From assembly GCA_964500205.1 (NCBI GenBank), contig CAZCNS010000003.1, forward strand, positions 1 to 64,000: a stretch of 64,000 nt of DNA. The letters are read 5' to 3'. Below the pieces are notes generated by a model that was given only the letters and a program-made list of their open reading frames with translations, was not told the origin of the DNA and ran no database searches. Positions 33,666 to 42,844 of this stretch are shown one piece after another; position 1 is the stretch's first letter; the number at the start of each line of letters is the position of its first letter. This stretch comes from UBA10329 sp964500205. Lineage in GTDB: Bacteria; Bacteroidota; Bacteroidia; UBA10329. Both the position numbers and the translations under genes were made by a program.

Positions 33666-34523
33666 TCAGTCCTGAAAAGAGACGGAGATGACAGGCAGCT
33701 CCATGACCCACGCGGAGGGCACCTGCGGGTCGATGTCCTGACCACCGAAGTAGCCGTCACCGTTGTTGTCCTCAAACCGCCAGCAGTCGGCCACATTGAA
33801 ATCTATGACCATGGTGTTGCCATCGCCCTCCTGCCTGTTGAGCAGCACGGGCCTTGAGAACGGGTTGGGCACACTGTTCCAGAAGGAGAGGTTGCCAGAT
33901 GGGCCGTATAAGTTGCCGGGCTTATCAGCGAACATCCACCAGTCGCCATTGTGCGGATAGGTGTAGGCGAACTCGCGAGGTGATGCAGGCAGGAAATCGG
34001 GCATCTCGTAGCGGCCAAAGAGCCAGCCCATCACAGTGCCGTCATTGGCCACTTCTACCACATCACCGCGCTTGTAGTCCCCGAACTCGCAGAAGTAGAT
34101 ACGCATGTTGCGCCACTGCACGCCCGTGTTGGTGCCGGCCAGTTGCAGTCTCATTTGCAGGTAAACGATGCCCAGCTCCACCGAAGCGTAGTTGCCATCG
34201 GGAATGTCGTTGTCCTCGCTCAGGTCGAGCAGCACGCTGCCGTCCGTGAAGTTGAACACCTCTGCATTGGCAAAGTCGGGTTCGGAGAAGATGGTGTGGT
34301 CTGGGGTGAAGGGGTCACCGATGAGGGTGACGCTGTGCAATCCCACCTGATAGGCGGCAGGTGTCTGATAGACGAATCCATCCTGCTGCTTGCCCGGAGC
34401 CTCGAAGGTGACTTTGAGCTTGGCCCCGTCAATGCGCATCAGTTGAGGGGTGTCGTCATCGGTGTCGCAGGCCGAGAATGTCAGTACAACAGCAGGCAGC
34501 AGCGTGTAGAACAGCTTTTTCAT
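33666..34523 (-). CDS. Lipoprotein of unknown function
   Basis: This 285-residue protein has a lipobox in AVVLTFSAC followed by DTDDDT. The mature part has Trp/Tyr-rich strands and a calcium-like loop, EDNNGDGYFGGQD, near the C-terminus. No family is recognised. It is probably on the outer membrane or periplasmic. An exact TAGGTTTG promoter box lies 34 bases upstream. Confidence 0.75.
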   Translation of the reverse strand: MKKLFYTLLPAVVLTFSACDTDDDTPQLMRIDGAKLKVTFEAPGKQQDGFVYQTPAAYQVGLHSVTLIGDPFTPDHTIFSEPDFANAEVFNFTDGSVLLDLSEDNDIPDGNYASVELGIVYLQMRLQLAGTNTGVQWRNMRIYFCEFGDYKRGDVVEVANDGTVMGWLFGRYEMPDFLPASPREFAYTYPHNGDWWMFADKPGNLYGPSGNLSFWNSVPNPFSRPVLLNRQEGDGNTMVIDFNVADCWRFEDNNGDGYFGGQDIDPQVPSAWVMELPVISVSFQD

Positions 34524-34639
34524 CTTGGTGTGCTTTTTTTGGTTTGGGTCAGTGTTGCAAACCTATACGTGGCGGGATGCTAAGGGGCTGACCGCTGTCA
34601 GAGAAGGAACTGACTTTTGTCAATGGGGACGGGGGGGCT

Positions 34640-34820
34640 TGTCTATTAAAAATTAAGAATTGGGGTGCCGCATGGGCGGGATTTCGTTGCGCGTAAAGGG
34701 GGCGAGGGACGAGAGACGAGGGACGAGAGACGAGGGACGAGAGACGAGAGACGAGGGGTCCCGCAGTCGCGGGATTTCGCTGCGCTCAACAGGGGCGAGG
34801 GGTCCCGCAGGTGCGGGATT
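34640..34820 (+). repeat. Composite repeat block
   Basis: This block holds, in order, an AT-rich TTAAAAATTAAGAATTG element, a GGCGGGATTTCGTTGCGCG degenerate family A unit, four to five copies of a 14-bp GAGGGACGAGAGAC minisatellite, a full family A repeat (34759-34790) and a half copy (34803-34820). It contains no gene. Very similar composites recur at 38930 and 44226. Confidence 0.75.
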
Positions 34821-34853
34821 CAAAGGGCGGGCAGAGAGTTTCATCTGAACAGT

Positions 34854-35270
34854 TTATTTGGATTTACGAATCAGGCCAGTTCCTGCCAGCAGAAGGCAAA
34901 TGACCAGCAACCCCGCGCCCGCGTAGAGCAGGCCGATGAGGGCGGTGGGTTCGGTGATGCCCGGTCCTGTGGCTGCCCCGAAGAAGCCACCACTTATGAG
35001 AACGGCTGCCAAGGGAAATCCGTTGCGCACGGCCAGTTTCAGCCGATGGTGCATCACAGCGGCATCCAGCAGCGGTTGCATGATGAGGGCCAGCAGCACG
35101 AGCACCCCTGCATGGGCGTGGCCCGCTCTGAACATGGCCTTTTGGAATTCGGTGAGTGCCAGGGCCTCCTGCTGCCCGCTGAGGATGCTGAGGAGAAAGT
35201 ACCCACCGTAAACGATGGTGGGTACCGTGAGGATGATGATGCCGCTAACGGTTCTTGCCTGCTGTGTCAT
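34854..35270 (-). CDS. Four-helix membrane protein of unknown function
   Basis: The product has 138 residues from ATG 35270. Four hydrophobic segments are separated by short loops; the second begins with AGHAHAGVLVLLALIMQ and is followed by HHRLKLAVRNGFPL, giving conserved-looking histidines inside or next to the membrane. Similar small proteins in Bacteroidota are annotated only as hypothetical. It starts 33 bp downstream of the stop of the TonB receptor gene and may be cotranscribed with it. Confidence 0.72.
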   Translation of the reverse strand: MTQQARTVSGIIILTVPTIVYGGYFLLSILSGQQEALALTEFQKAMFRAGHAHAGVLVLLALIMQPLLDAAVMHHRLKLAVRNGFPLAAVLISGGFFGAATGPGITEPTALIGLLYAGAGLLVICLLLAGTGLIRKSK

Positions 35271-35303
35271 GATGTTTCTTCTTTCTGATTTCAACTTTCA
35301 TCC

Positions 35304-37676
35304 TTAGAAATTGATCCTGTACATCACATCTGGGAAGAACCCGATCTGGTACACGTTTGTGATGCCTTGCGTCCTCGGGTTGTAACGGCTCAGGAAGATG
35401 TTGTCCTGGAACGTCACGTTCTGGAAATCGACATAGAATGAATGGCTGATGTTCTTCTTCCTGCTGTTCAGTCGGAAACCCACTTTCACGTCCAGTCGCA
35501 GGTACATGTCATACTGTTCGCTGAACGCCTTGTCGTTTTGAAGCACCTCCGCGTTTGCAGCGATACTCGCGTCCAGATCGATGGGTGTGTACCAGCGTCC
35601 GCCACTTGTAGAGAATCGGGTGTCGGTAGTGATGGCATTCTGTTTTTGCTTTCCGACCTTGAATTCCTTACCAGCAAGGAAGTTGACCACATATTGATTG
35701 TTGAAGGTGGTATTGCGCCAAACGCCATCGCTGCCTTTGTATTTCGAGTCGAACAGACTGGCTGTAAGCAGACCGTAGTAACCTTTCGAGAAGAATTTCT
35801 CCAAGGTGAGCTCCACACCCATGTTGCGCCCTACACCATCGTTGGTCAAGAATCCGCGCTCTGGAAAGCCGAAGTCAGCACCTGTGTTCAGTACGCTGAA
35901 GCTGGATGGCAACTCCTCGACAGGCGCCCCGGTGATGAACTGCACGTAAGGCTCGAATTTTATTCTCCAGCTTTTCGCGAATGAGACATCGTAAGCCAGG
36001 ACCAGATGATGTGAGCGCGTGAAATCGAGGTCACGGTTTCCATCATCAAATGTGCCGTCTCCTTTCGGGGCATCATAGAAATAGATGGGCAGCGGCTGCA
36101 TTTGGGAGTGCCATCCGTAAGCGAATGTCAGCCTGTGGCCCGGCAGGAAATTGTACACCACAGAAGCGCGCGGCTCGATGCTCCAAGAGTTGTTAAGCGT
36201 CAGGTAACTTCCGTGCAGACCACCGTTCAACGTGATGCGCTTGCCGGCCTTGTACTGAACCTGCCCGTATGGCTGGATCAATCCAAGCACACCGTCAAAC
36301 GCTCGCACACGCTGCCACGGGATCTCAGGTGTTCTGAACTCAGAGAGATTGTTCAGATAGAACACCTCGGCTGTTATTCCCGTGCGGTAGTTGAGTCTTG
36401 CGTTCACCTTCTCGTTGTAGAACGAATTGACACGGATGGCGGTCGTGTAGTCGCGCACTTTGGTGTTGTAAAAGCGATTGGCGCTATCAGGATAGTTGTA
36501 CTCGTCAAACCGCGAATTCTCGAACGTTCCGCTGATGGTGGTTCGCACGTAGCCTTTCTCACCGATGTACTTGGTGTGTTTCATGCCAAGAATACCGAAC
36601 GCGCTGCGCGGATAGGAATCGCTGAGAGGGTCGGCAAAAAGGTCTTCCTCTGAAAGTTCACTGCCGATGAAATTGATGAACGAATACGCTCCGATACCGA
36701 AAATGCTGATGTTGTCACCGCTCTTGGTCTTGGGCAGGTTCACTTTGAAGTTGACATCCACGTAGTGCGGGGCCGCGTTGGTGCCTATCGGGATGCCCAA
36801 AGACGAACCGATCCCTGCAAATGAGTAGCGTGCTGATGCGATGTAGTTCCCGCCTTTTTCCTTGGACAGCGGACCTTCTCCCATGAATTCGATTCCGCTG
36901 AACACGCCCAGCTGATACATGAACTCATGGTCTTGAGAGTTCCCGTTTCGGAAGCCGAGGTCGAAGACGCTGGCATTGGCATTTCCGTATTCGGCAGCAA
37001 ACGCCCCCGTCATGAAATCGGAGGTTTGGAGCAGATTGGTGTTCAATGCACTGACGGGACCACCCGTTGTTCCCAACGTGGCAAAGTGATTCGGATTTGG
37101 AATGGGAACACCTTCCAACCTCCAGAGCACACCCGTGGGCGAGTTACCGCGCACTACAATGTCGTTTCGAGAGTCGTTGGAGGTGGCAACACCAGCGAAG
37201 TTGGTCACCAGCCGTCCCACATCGCTTCTTCCACCGGAGAAACGATTCACCTCTTCCATACTGAACGTGCGCGCACTCACGGTGCTGTACTGGTTGTTCG
37301 GACGGTCTTTCTTGCTGTCGGCCGTCACAACCACCTCCTGTTGTTCGAGGATGTTCTCTTCGAGCTTGATGTCGATGAAGACCTGCTTCCCGGAACTGAC
37401 CAGCACCTCGGGCATCACGAAAGGTTTGTAACCGATGTATTGAACACCGAAGCTCTGTCGCCCCACGGGAACGGTCATTTCAAACCTGCCGTCAAGGTCG
37501 GTGGATGCGCCAACTATCGGGTCGCTGTCGATGAGTATGACCGAAGCACCTATGAGCGGTTGCTCGCTGGTCTTATCGAGTACGGTGCCTCTCACGGTCT
37601 GCGTGGGCACGTCCTGAGAAATGGCCGTCCAAGACCAGAACAGGAGTGCGGTGAGAATAAGGTTCGACTTTCGCAT
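35304..37676 (-). CDS. TonB-dependent receptor with CarboxypepD_reg-like domain
   Basis: This 790-residue protein has a signal peptide ending TAISQ. A carboxypeptidase regulatory-like domain spans about residues 26-110 (TVRGTVLDKTSEQPLIGASV). A plug domain follows, about 120-250 (SMEEVNRFSGGRSDVGRLV, GNSPTGVLWRLEGVPIPNPN), and a 22-strand-type barrel runs to the C-terminal FFPDVMYRINF. It should import a siderophore, cofactor or other ligand with TonB energy. There is no SusD partner, so glycan import is less likely. Confidence 0.92.
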   Translation of the reverse strand: MRKSNLILTALLFWSWTAISQDVPTQTVRGTVLDKTSEQPLIGASVILIDSDPIVGASTDLDGRFEMTVPVGRQSFGVQYIGYKPFVMPEVLVSSGKQVFIDIKLEENILEQQEVVVTADSKKDRPNNQYSTVSARTFSMEEVNRFSGGRSDVGRLVTNFAGVATSNDSRNDIVVRGNSPTGVLWRLEGVPIPNPNHFATLGTTGGPVSALNTNLLQTSDFMTGAFAAEYGNANASVFDLGFRNGNSQDHEFMYQLGVFSGIEFMGEGPLSKEKGGNYIASARYSFAGIGSSLGIPIGTNAAPHYVDVNFKVNLPKTKSGDNISIFGIGAYSFINFIGSELSEEDLFADPLSDSYPRSAFGILGMKHTKYIGEKGYVRTTISGTFENSRFDEYNYPDSANRFYNTKVRDYTTAIRVNSFYNEKVNARLNYRTGITAEVFYLNNLSEFRTPEIPWQRVRAFDGVLGLIQPYGQVQYKAGKRITLNGGLHGSYLTLNNSWSIEPRASVVYNFLPGHRLTFAYGWHSQMQPLPIYFYDAPKGDGTFDDGNRDLDFTRSHHLVLAYDVSFAKSWRIKFEPYVQFITGAPVEELPSSFSVLNTGADFGFPERGFLTNDGVGRNMGVELTLEKFFSKGYYGLLTASLFDSKYKGSDGVWRNTTFNNQYVVNFLAGKEFKVGKQKQNAITTDTRFSTSGGRWYTPIDLDASIAANAEVLQNDKAFSEQYDMYLRLDVKVGFRLNSRKKNISHSFYVDFQNVTFQDNIFLSRYNPRTQGITNVYQIGFFPDVMYRINF

Positions 37677-37778
37677 GACTGAAACAGTGTTTGTGGGTTA
37701 CGCCACAAAACTGCGCAGGTCAAGAACGAAGCGGTTTTCTCAAAAACGCAAACGAATTGTGAAAAGGCGCAAACAGGT

Positions 37779-38786
37779 TCACGCGAATGCCGAAGGCGAC
37801 ATGCCCGTCCACTTCTTGAAAGCAGAGGAGAACGAGCTGATCTCATTGAAGCCCAAAAGGAAGGCGATCTCGCCTACATTGAGCTGGCCTGCCTTCAGGT
37901 GGGCGGTAGCGATGTCTTTGCGCACCTCGTTGGTCAATTCGCGGTACGATGTGCCCTCATTCTTCAGCTTAAGCTGCAGGTTCCGGCTGCTCATGTTCAG
38001 TTCCTCGGCCATTTCCTCTATGGTGGGAAGGTAGCCCTTGAGCCGTTTGGCCAACGATCCTTTCACGAGGGAGCTGACCGTGCCTTCACCTTTCAACTTG
38101 TGCAGACTTTCCGTGGCCATCCGGTCAAACAGTTGATACAACTGCTCATTGGGATTGAGCAGGGGCACGTTGGTAAGTTGGCCATCATATACCATCTTGT
38201 TCTCCTTCATGTTGTAGAAGAACTTGGTGTTGTTGCTAAAGAGTGCATCGCGCGCAGTGGTGTCTGCTGGCGGGTCGAATTCGTAATGCACCTCCAATGG
38301 GAACTGTGTGCCGGGCATCAATTTGAGGATGTTGTATGTGAATCCGAGCACATACATCTCAATGTTGAACCGGTCGCAGCGCATCAACTCAGCAGTACGG
38401 TCGAAATGCAGGTTCACATTCCTGTCCTGCGTGAGGTAGAGATGGTACTGGTTGGTGTGAAGGTGCGTGTAGCGAACGAAATTCTCAAATGCCTTGATGA
38501 AGCTCGGTGAATTGACGATGACGTACCCTGCCACCCCGAAAACGCCCATGTTGAAACGCTCCATGATGCGATAGGCTATCTCATCTCCCGGAACCCGTTT
38601 CAGGTAGGCATCCCATAAACGGTCGTTCCAAACATTGGGGTCTAACTTATCATCTGCTGCATATTGCTCAAGGTCGATCCCCGCCTCCTGATAGATCTCT
38701 GCCTTGTCGAAACCCATGCTGGCAATGGTCTCTACACTTTGCCTGTACATGGCCGCAATGACGTATCGCTTATTCTCGTAGCTCAT
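37779..38786 (-). CDS. AraC family transcriptional regulator
   Basis: The product has 335 residues. The N-terminal ~190 residues match the AraC-type ligand-binding family PF12625 (YLKRVPGDEIAYRIMERFNM, then FNMGVFGVAGYVIVNSPSF). The C-terminal AraC HTH domain (about 240-335) has LPTIEEMAEELNMSSRNLQL and IAFLLGFNEISSFSSAFKKW. Its 3' end is about 100 bp upstream of the TonB receptor start, on the same strand, so it may control that gene. Confidence 0.9.
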   Translation of the reverse strand: MSYENKRYVIAAMYRQSVETIASMGFDKAEIYQEAGIDLEQYAADDKLDPNVWNDRLWDAYLKRVPGDEIAYRIMERFNMGVFGVAGYVIVNSPSFIKAFENFVRYTHLHTNQYHLYLTQDRNVNLHFDRTAELMRCDRFNIEMYVLGFTYNILKLMPGTQFPLEVHYEFDPPADTTARDALFSNNTKFFYNMKENKMVYDGQLTNVPLLNPNEQLYQLFDRMATESLHKLKGEGTVSSLVKGSLAKRLKGYLPTIEEMAEELNMSSRNLQLKLKNEGTSYRELTNEVRKDIATAHLKAGQLNVGEIAFLLGFNEISSFSSAFKKWTGMSPSAFA

Positions 38787-38924
38787 CGGTGGATAAAACT
38801 AATAAATCTCTCATCTGCCACGGCCATTGCATACCTACAATCGTCCACCAACAGCAGCGATATGCGTTTGGTTCGCCACCGCAGGCGATCCCTTGAACGG
38901 ACGTAAGCGTACACGACTTTATTG

Positions 38925-39050
38925 CAGAATTGGGGTGCCGCATGGGCGGGATTTTGCTGCGCGCAAAGGGGGCGAGGGGTGCTTGTCAATTAAAAATTAA
39001 GAATTAAAAATTATGAATTGGGTCTCGCATGGACGGGATGTTGCTTGATG
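38925..39050 (+). repeat. Composite AT-rich/palindrome repeat block
   Basis: This block carries GGGTGCCGCATGGGCGGG, a degenerate family A unit and AATTAAAAATTAAGAATT elements, the same order as at 34640 and 44226. It lies between the AraC gene and the FtsX remnant. Confidence 0.65.
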
Positions 39051-39055
39051 GGTAG

Positions 39056-39307
39056 ATGGCTTGGTTCCCGGATGGGCGGGTGGTACGCATCAGTACATGC
39101 CCAGTGATCGGTGGACTGCTGGGCATCGTGCTGGGCATTGTGATCGGCAATGCGATGTCGGCCTTTATCGGTGGCGGGTTCATCATCCCCCGGGCGTGGA
39201 TGACGCTGGGGGTGGTGCTGTGCTTCATCACGGGTGTGGTGAGCGGCTTCTACCCTGCGGTGAAGGCATTGAACCTCGACCCGACCGAGCGCCTGTGGTT
39301 TGAGTGA
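39056..39307 (+). pseudogene. FtsX/MacB permease C-terminal remnant, copy 1
   Basis: The last ~75 codons of an ABC permease are intact: GLLGIVLGIVIGNAMSAFIG, then FYPAVKALNLDPTERLWFE. This is the final transmembrane helix plus the PAxxAxxxDP tail of FtsX-domain proteins. No upstream part of the gene exists here. A shorter copy lies at 41398-41526. Confidence 0.8.
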
Positions 39308-39400
39308 GGGGGCTTCGATGGATAATCGCTTATCAGTGAACCGAGGACGGTTCGTAATAGAACGCCCCGCATAAGCGGGGAGGCGCAGCCTTGCGCGGGC
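39178..39400 (+). repeat. Direct repeat left of the SiaC/phosphatase pair
   Basis: This sequence matches 41398-41637: the FtsX tail, GGGGGCTTCGATGGATAATC, a GAACCG/CGGTTC hairpin, a CCCCGC/GCGGGG hairpin and GGCGCAGCC. The two copies bracket the minus-strand gene pair at 39556-41210. Confidence 0.8.
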
Positions 39401-39496
39401 TTTTCTGGTTGGCTGAATAATCGTTTACTAATGAACCGATGACGGTTCGTAATAGAACGCCCCGCAAAAGCGGGGATGCATAGTCTCCTACGGGCT
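39322..39496 (+). repeat. Tandem double-hairpin element
   Basis: Two ~80-bp units (39322-39399 and 39417-39496) each contain GAACCG-4 nt-CGGTTC and CCCCGC-4 nt-GCGGGG hairpins joined by GTAATAGAACG. Loops vary (AGGA/ATGA; ATAA/AAAA) while stems are unchanged. A third unit is at 41545-41637, and an inverted partial copy at 62063-62118. Confidence 0.75.
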
Positions 39497-39555
39497 GGTG
39501 TTGCCCCATGGTTCGGAACGGGCGAGAAGAGCCTCACGGCTGCATAGCCCGAATA

Positions 39556-39939
39556 TCATGGCATTTTTGTGTCGGGCTGCTCCGGCACCAGTTCAAAGGG
39601 CAGGTGCAGCATCTCCTTGAAGTCGATTCCCGATTCGAGCAGGTCGCTATCGTCCTGGTCGTACCTCCATATCACCTTGGCGTCCACTCCCTTTTCCATG
39701 GACTTTTGCAGTTCCTTGAAGGTCTCAAAAAGTTGTCTGGCGCTGCCTGTATTGAAGTATCGCAGCTTTATGTCCATCACGAACTGAGGAGCATCTGGCC
39801 TCAGGGCAAGGATCAACTTGCGAACTGGTTCATAGAGTTCAGTGGCGTCATCGGGCATGGACTTGCCCCTGATGATCATGATATTGGTCGCCACGTCATG
39901 AAAGATAGCAGGCGTACTATCTGTTCGTTCTATTCTCAT
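39556..39939 (-). CDS. siaC: SiaC-family regulatory phosphoprotein (DUF1987)
   Basis: This 127-residue protein has the family features MIIRGKSMPDDATELYEPVR and LRYFNTGSARQL. In SiaC, the YFNT threonine is phosphorylated by SiaB and dephosphorylated by the PP2C phosphatase SiaA; here it is T64. Unphosphorylated SiaC activates a diguanylate cyclase in Pseudomonas. The adjacent SpoIIE-type phosphatase is its likely SiaA counterpart. No SiaB-like kinase or GGDEF protein is in the window. The symbol is by family resemblance. Confidence 0.8.
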   Translation of the reverse strand: MRIERTDSTPAIFHDVATNIMIIRGKSMPDDATELYEPVRKLILALRPDAPQFVMDIKLRYFNTGSARQLFETFKELQKSMEKGVDAKVIWRYDQDDSDLLESGIDFKEMLHLPFELVPEQPDTKMP

Positions 39940-39956
39940 GTTGAGCGTCTGTCAGG

Positions 39957-41210
39957 TTAAGCCTCGGCAGGCTGGCTTACGTACCGCACCCCGAACACCA
40001 GGATGTCATCTGTCTGTTTGCCGTTGCCGATGTACCTGTTGAGGAACGAGTTCAGCATGTCATGTTGGTAAGACATGCTCATTTGTTTCATGTCCAGAAG
40101 CAGTTTTTTGAAGCCTGATGTTTTCAGTTTGTGGGTGTCCTCCTCATTAAACGTATCCACAATGCCATCGGAGAAGATGTACACCGTATCCCCCTCATGA
40201 AGTTGCACGTGATGACAGGAGAAACTATGGTCTATAGCTGTGCTTTCGCAGATGGATTGCCTGTCGCCCTTTATCACCTCCACCTCAGAAGCGTCTTTGC
40301 GGATGACCCACAGAGGTCTGTTCGCACCTGAGAACTGAAGCATCCCAGAGTGCAGGTCGAGCCTGCAAATAGCTATCTCCAATCCGTCCAGTATGGCTTC
40401 TTCCGATGCGCGTCCCAAGGAACTGTGGATGTGCCTGTTGAGGATGCTGAGTATCTCACCGGTATCGTGGGACTCTCGCATGGCGTCCTCAAGGCGTTCG
40501 GTGCCCAGTATGCTGAGCAGCGCTCCCGGCACACCATGGCCTGTGCCGTCTGCTGCCGAGAAATGCACCACCCCGTTGCTGGCGTGAAAGAAGTAGAAAT
40601 CACCGCTGACGACCACCTTCGGTCTGAACAGCACAAAACTCTCCGGCAGCACATCCATGATGGACTGCCTGGAGGGCATCATTGCGTTCTGAATGCGCTG
40701 GGCATAGCGCAGACTGGCCATGATGTCACGGTTCTTGATGGTTAGCTGCGATGTCTTGAGGCTGATCATCTCTTCCAGCGAGTTGTTCATGCGTTCGAGC
40801 TTCTCCCGCAGTTCCACCTTGTCCGTGATCTCGATGCGCAGCGACAGGAAGCCAATGATCTCCTGCTGGTTATTGCTCACAGGCAGTATGGTGGAGTCCA
40901 CCCAGTACAGGCGACCGTCCTTGGCCCTGTTGCGCACATCGCCTCTCCATGTCTTGCCCTCCATGATGGTCTCCCACATCTGCTTGAAGAAATCAGAAGA
41001 GTGATGCCCTGAATTGATGATGGCGTGCCGCTGACCGACAAGCTCATGTTCTTCATAGCCCGAACGCGCACAGAACTGGTCATTGGCATGGATGATGACC
41101 CCGTTGAGGTCGGTCATTGATGCCTCTATGTTGCAGTCTATCGCGCTCTGATATGCCTTGAACAGGTTCTTCAGATCCGCATCGACCTGCATGTTGAGTT
41201 GTTCCCCCAT
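39957..41210 (-). CDS. PAS-SpoIIE (PP2C-type) serine/threonine phosphatase
   Basis: The product has 417 residues from the ATG at 41210; an in-frame ATG at 41309 would add 33 unconvincing residues. A PAS domain lies about residues 10-125 (GVIIHANDQFCARSGYEEHE, then RDV-type end), a coiled coil about 130-175, and a SpoIIE/PP2C domain about 185-410 with metal-binding VVSGDFYFF, AADGTGHGVPGALLS, FSDGIVDTF and QTDDILVFG. It lies 17 bp upstream of the SiaC-family gene, forming a partner-switch operon analogous to siaA-siaC. Confidence 0.88.
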   Translation of the reverse strand: MGEQLNMQVDADLKNLFKAYQSAIDCNIEASMTDLNGVIIHANDQFCARSGYEEHELVGQRHAIINSGHHSSDFFKQMWETIMEGKTWRGDVRNRAKDGRLYWVDSTILPVSNNQQEIIGFLSLRIEITDKVELREKLERMNNSLEEMISLKTSQLTIKNRDIMASLRYAQRIQNAMMPSRQSIMDVLPESFVLFRPKVVVSGDFYFFHASNGVVHFSAADGTGHGVPGALLSILGTERLEDAMRESHDTGEILSILNRHIHSSLGRASEEAILDGLEIAICRLDLHSGMLQFSGANRPLWVIRKDASEVEVIKGDRQSICESTAIDHSFSCHHVQLHEGDTVYIFSDGIVDTFNEEDTHKLKTSGFKKLLLDMKQMSMSYQHDMLNSFLNRYIGNGKQTDDILVFGVRYVSQPAEA

Positions 41211-41397
41211 GGTGTTACCTATGTTTCCCGTTTCAGCTCGTTGTGACTTACGACCACACCCAGTAAAGGTTTCTTTTTTTATGTCATTCTTTTTCGGTAT
41301 TTGAAGCATTTCAATTGTGTTTGATCAATTCTGACAATGCTCACGCGCATCAAGAGTTGGATTCTTAACCGCAAAGACCGCGGTCCCGAACGTGCGG

Positions 41398-41526
41398 TTC
41401 ATCATCCCCTGGGCGTGGATGACGCTGGGGCTCATGCTGTGCTTCATCACGGGTGTGGTGAGCGGTTTCTACCCTGCGCTGAAGGCATTGAACCTCGACC
41501 CGACCGAGCGCCTGTGGTCTGAGTGA
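41398..41526 (+). pseudogene. FtsX/MacB permease C-terminal remnant, copy 2
   Basis: Read in the frame ending TGA 41524-41526, this gives FIIPWAWMTLGLMLCFITGV and then FYPALKALNLDPTERLWSE. It is a shorter copy of the remnant at 39056. Directly upstream, in another frame, an ATG at 41337 opens MLTRIKSWILNRKDRGPERA, which may be the start of a further gene cut by the junction. Confidence 0.75.
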
Positions 41527-41637
41527 GGGAGGGGGCTTCGATGGATAATCGCTTGTCAGTGAACCGAGGACGGTTCGTAATAGAACGCACTGCCTGCCCC
41601 GCAAAAGCGGGGAGGCGCAGCCTCGCGCGGGCGGGTT
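41398..41637 (+). repeat. Direct repeat right of the SiaC/phosphatase pair
   Basis: This is the partner of 39178-39400. It adds an extra CACTGCCTG between the two hairpins, a variant shared with the inverted element at 62063-62118. Identity to copy 1 is high, with scattered substitutions. Confidence 0.8.
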
Positions 41638-41643
41638 GCGGAA

Positions 41644-42183
41644 TTACAATATAATTTTGGCTTGCTCAAGAAGGTTCAGTAGAGCTGGGAAGTCATTTTT
41701 ACCTAAAAACACATACGAGTCTTTGTCATATTTTTCCAGTTTTAAGTATGTTGACCATGTGCCCTTGCTCCAATAGCAGCCTGCATCAAAGCCGGCTCGA
41801 CTCTTAAAGGATACCTCGGTATAATTAGTCGATGTTGATGGAAAGATTTTCTCTTGAATGATTTTGATTGATTTTATTAAACCATCAACTTCATCTGCAT
41901 CCAATACCGCTGCTTTAGTGCTTGTTGAATATTTTCCAACGTGTTCATACTCAAATTTCAAAGCACTTTGTGTTGTGTTGGTTATTAAGTCTGTGAAATA
42001 TACCACCAGTATTTTGGCGTCTTTCACTGAGCCAACTTCCACAAATTCTTTTTTGATAAGAGCTCCAGCTTTCGCGGAGAATTTCTCTGCATTACTGAGT
42101 TCTTGCTCTTTTGTCTGGGCAAGAATGGCAGTACCTGTTGCAAAAAATAGAAGTATAGCTAAAGTCGTTTTTGTGATGTGCAT
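41644..42183 (-). CDS. Secreted protein of unknown function
   Basis: The product has 179 residues with a signal peptide (LAILLFFATGTAILAQ). The body has FEYEHVGKYSTSTKAAVLDA and FKSRAGFDAGCYWSKGTWST; no family is recognised. The coding region is visibly lower in GC than flanking genes, so it belongs to the low-GC islet ending near 44200. Confidence 0.75.
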   Translation of the reverse strand: MHITKTTLAILLFFATGTAILAQTKEQELSNAEKFSAKAGALIKKEFVEVGSVKDAKILVVYFTDLITNTTQSALKFEYEHVGKYSTSTKAAVLDADEVDGLIKSIKIIQEKIFPSTSTNYTEVSFKSRAGFDAGCYWSKGTWSTYLKLEKYDKDSYVFLGKNDFPALLNLLEQAKIIL

Positions 42184-42289
42184 GGTTAGGAATTTATAGA
42201 TGGAAGTAATTCGGCTTTAGGGTAAGACAGGTCGTCTCTGCAGCTGTGTTAAAGCCTTAGGTGTTGGCGCACGTTTTTCATTTCTATTA

Positions 42290-42841
42290 TCATTCGGTCA
42301 AGGCATTGGCACTGTCAACTTGATTTCCGTTGGCAGTATCACTTGGGGTCAATAATTGCTCTGCTGCTTGGTGTTCTGATTTGTGTTTTGGGAGTAATGT
42401 ACGCAGATAGTATCCTCCAATGGTTAGCAGAAATCCTAAGACCATGAAAGCAAGTTTCAAAGGAATGTCATACTTAATTGACCAAGTTGTTCTACGTAAG
42501 TTTTCTTCTTCGATGAGAAACCGTTTGCCTTTCAAAGTGATGTACAAACGAATTAGTTTGATATCCTTTTGGTCTAGTAGCCTCTTTGGGTTCTTTTTGG
42601 TTTCTGTCGGACCATTTGTATCTATCGCTTCAACAACGGAGTTTTTACGTTCGGAAGGCCAATACAGGTTACTCTCTCGGATGTATCCATCATCAAGCAG
42701 GTCAATTACAGCTCGTTTGATTGTCCCAAGGTCGTGGTGCGTTGTCGCAAGAAATTCGTTTGCAATATACTCTGCTGTACCACGATTTTCACGTTCGATA
42801 CGCCTTAGAATATTCAGTCTTATGTCCTGCGATGTATCCAT
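42290..42841 (-). CDS. Winged-helix plus membrane-anchor protein
   Basis: The product has 183 residues. The N-terminal ~60 residues look like a winged helix (IRLNILRRIERENRGTAEYI, then RAVIDLLDDGYIRES). A single transmembrane helix follows at about 130-150 (LAFMVLGFLLTIGGYYLRTL), and the C-terminal tail is polar. Similar architectures occur in small host or defence-associated accessory proteins, but no function can be assigned. Low GC suggests transfer. Confidence 0.68.
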   Translation of the reverse strand: MDTSQDIRLNILRRIERENRGTAEYIANEFLATTHHDLGTIKRAVIDLLDDGYIRESNLYWPSERKNSVVEAIDTNGPTETKKNPKRLLDQKDIKLIRLYITLKGKRFLIEEENLRRTTWSIKYDIPLKLAFMVLGFLLTIGGYYLRTLLPKHKSEHQAAEQLLTPSDTANGNQVDSANALTE

Positions 42842-42844
42842 TTT

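Noticed and set aside
39056..39307. Treating the FtsX-like ORF as a complete small membrane protein
   Set aside because: It matches only the extreme C-terminus of permeases, begins inside repeat sequence, and has a second, shorter copy in the same state.
41337..41522. 61-residue ORF MLTRIKSWILN... as a gene
   Set aside because: After ~20 residues it runs out of frame through the FtsX tail remnant; at most it is the start of a gene broken at the repeat junction.
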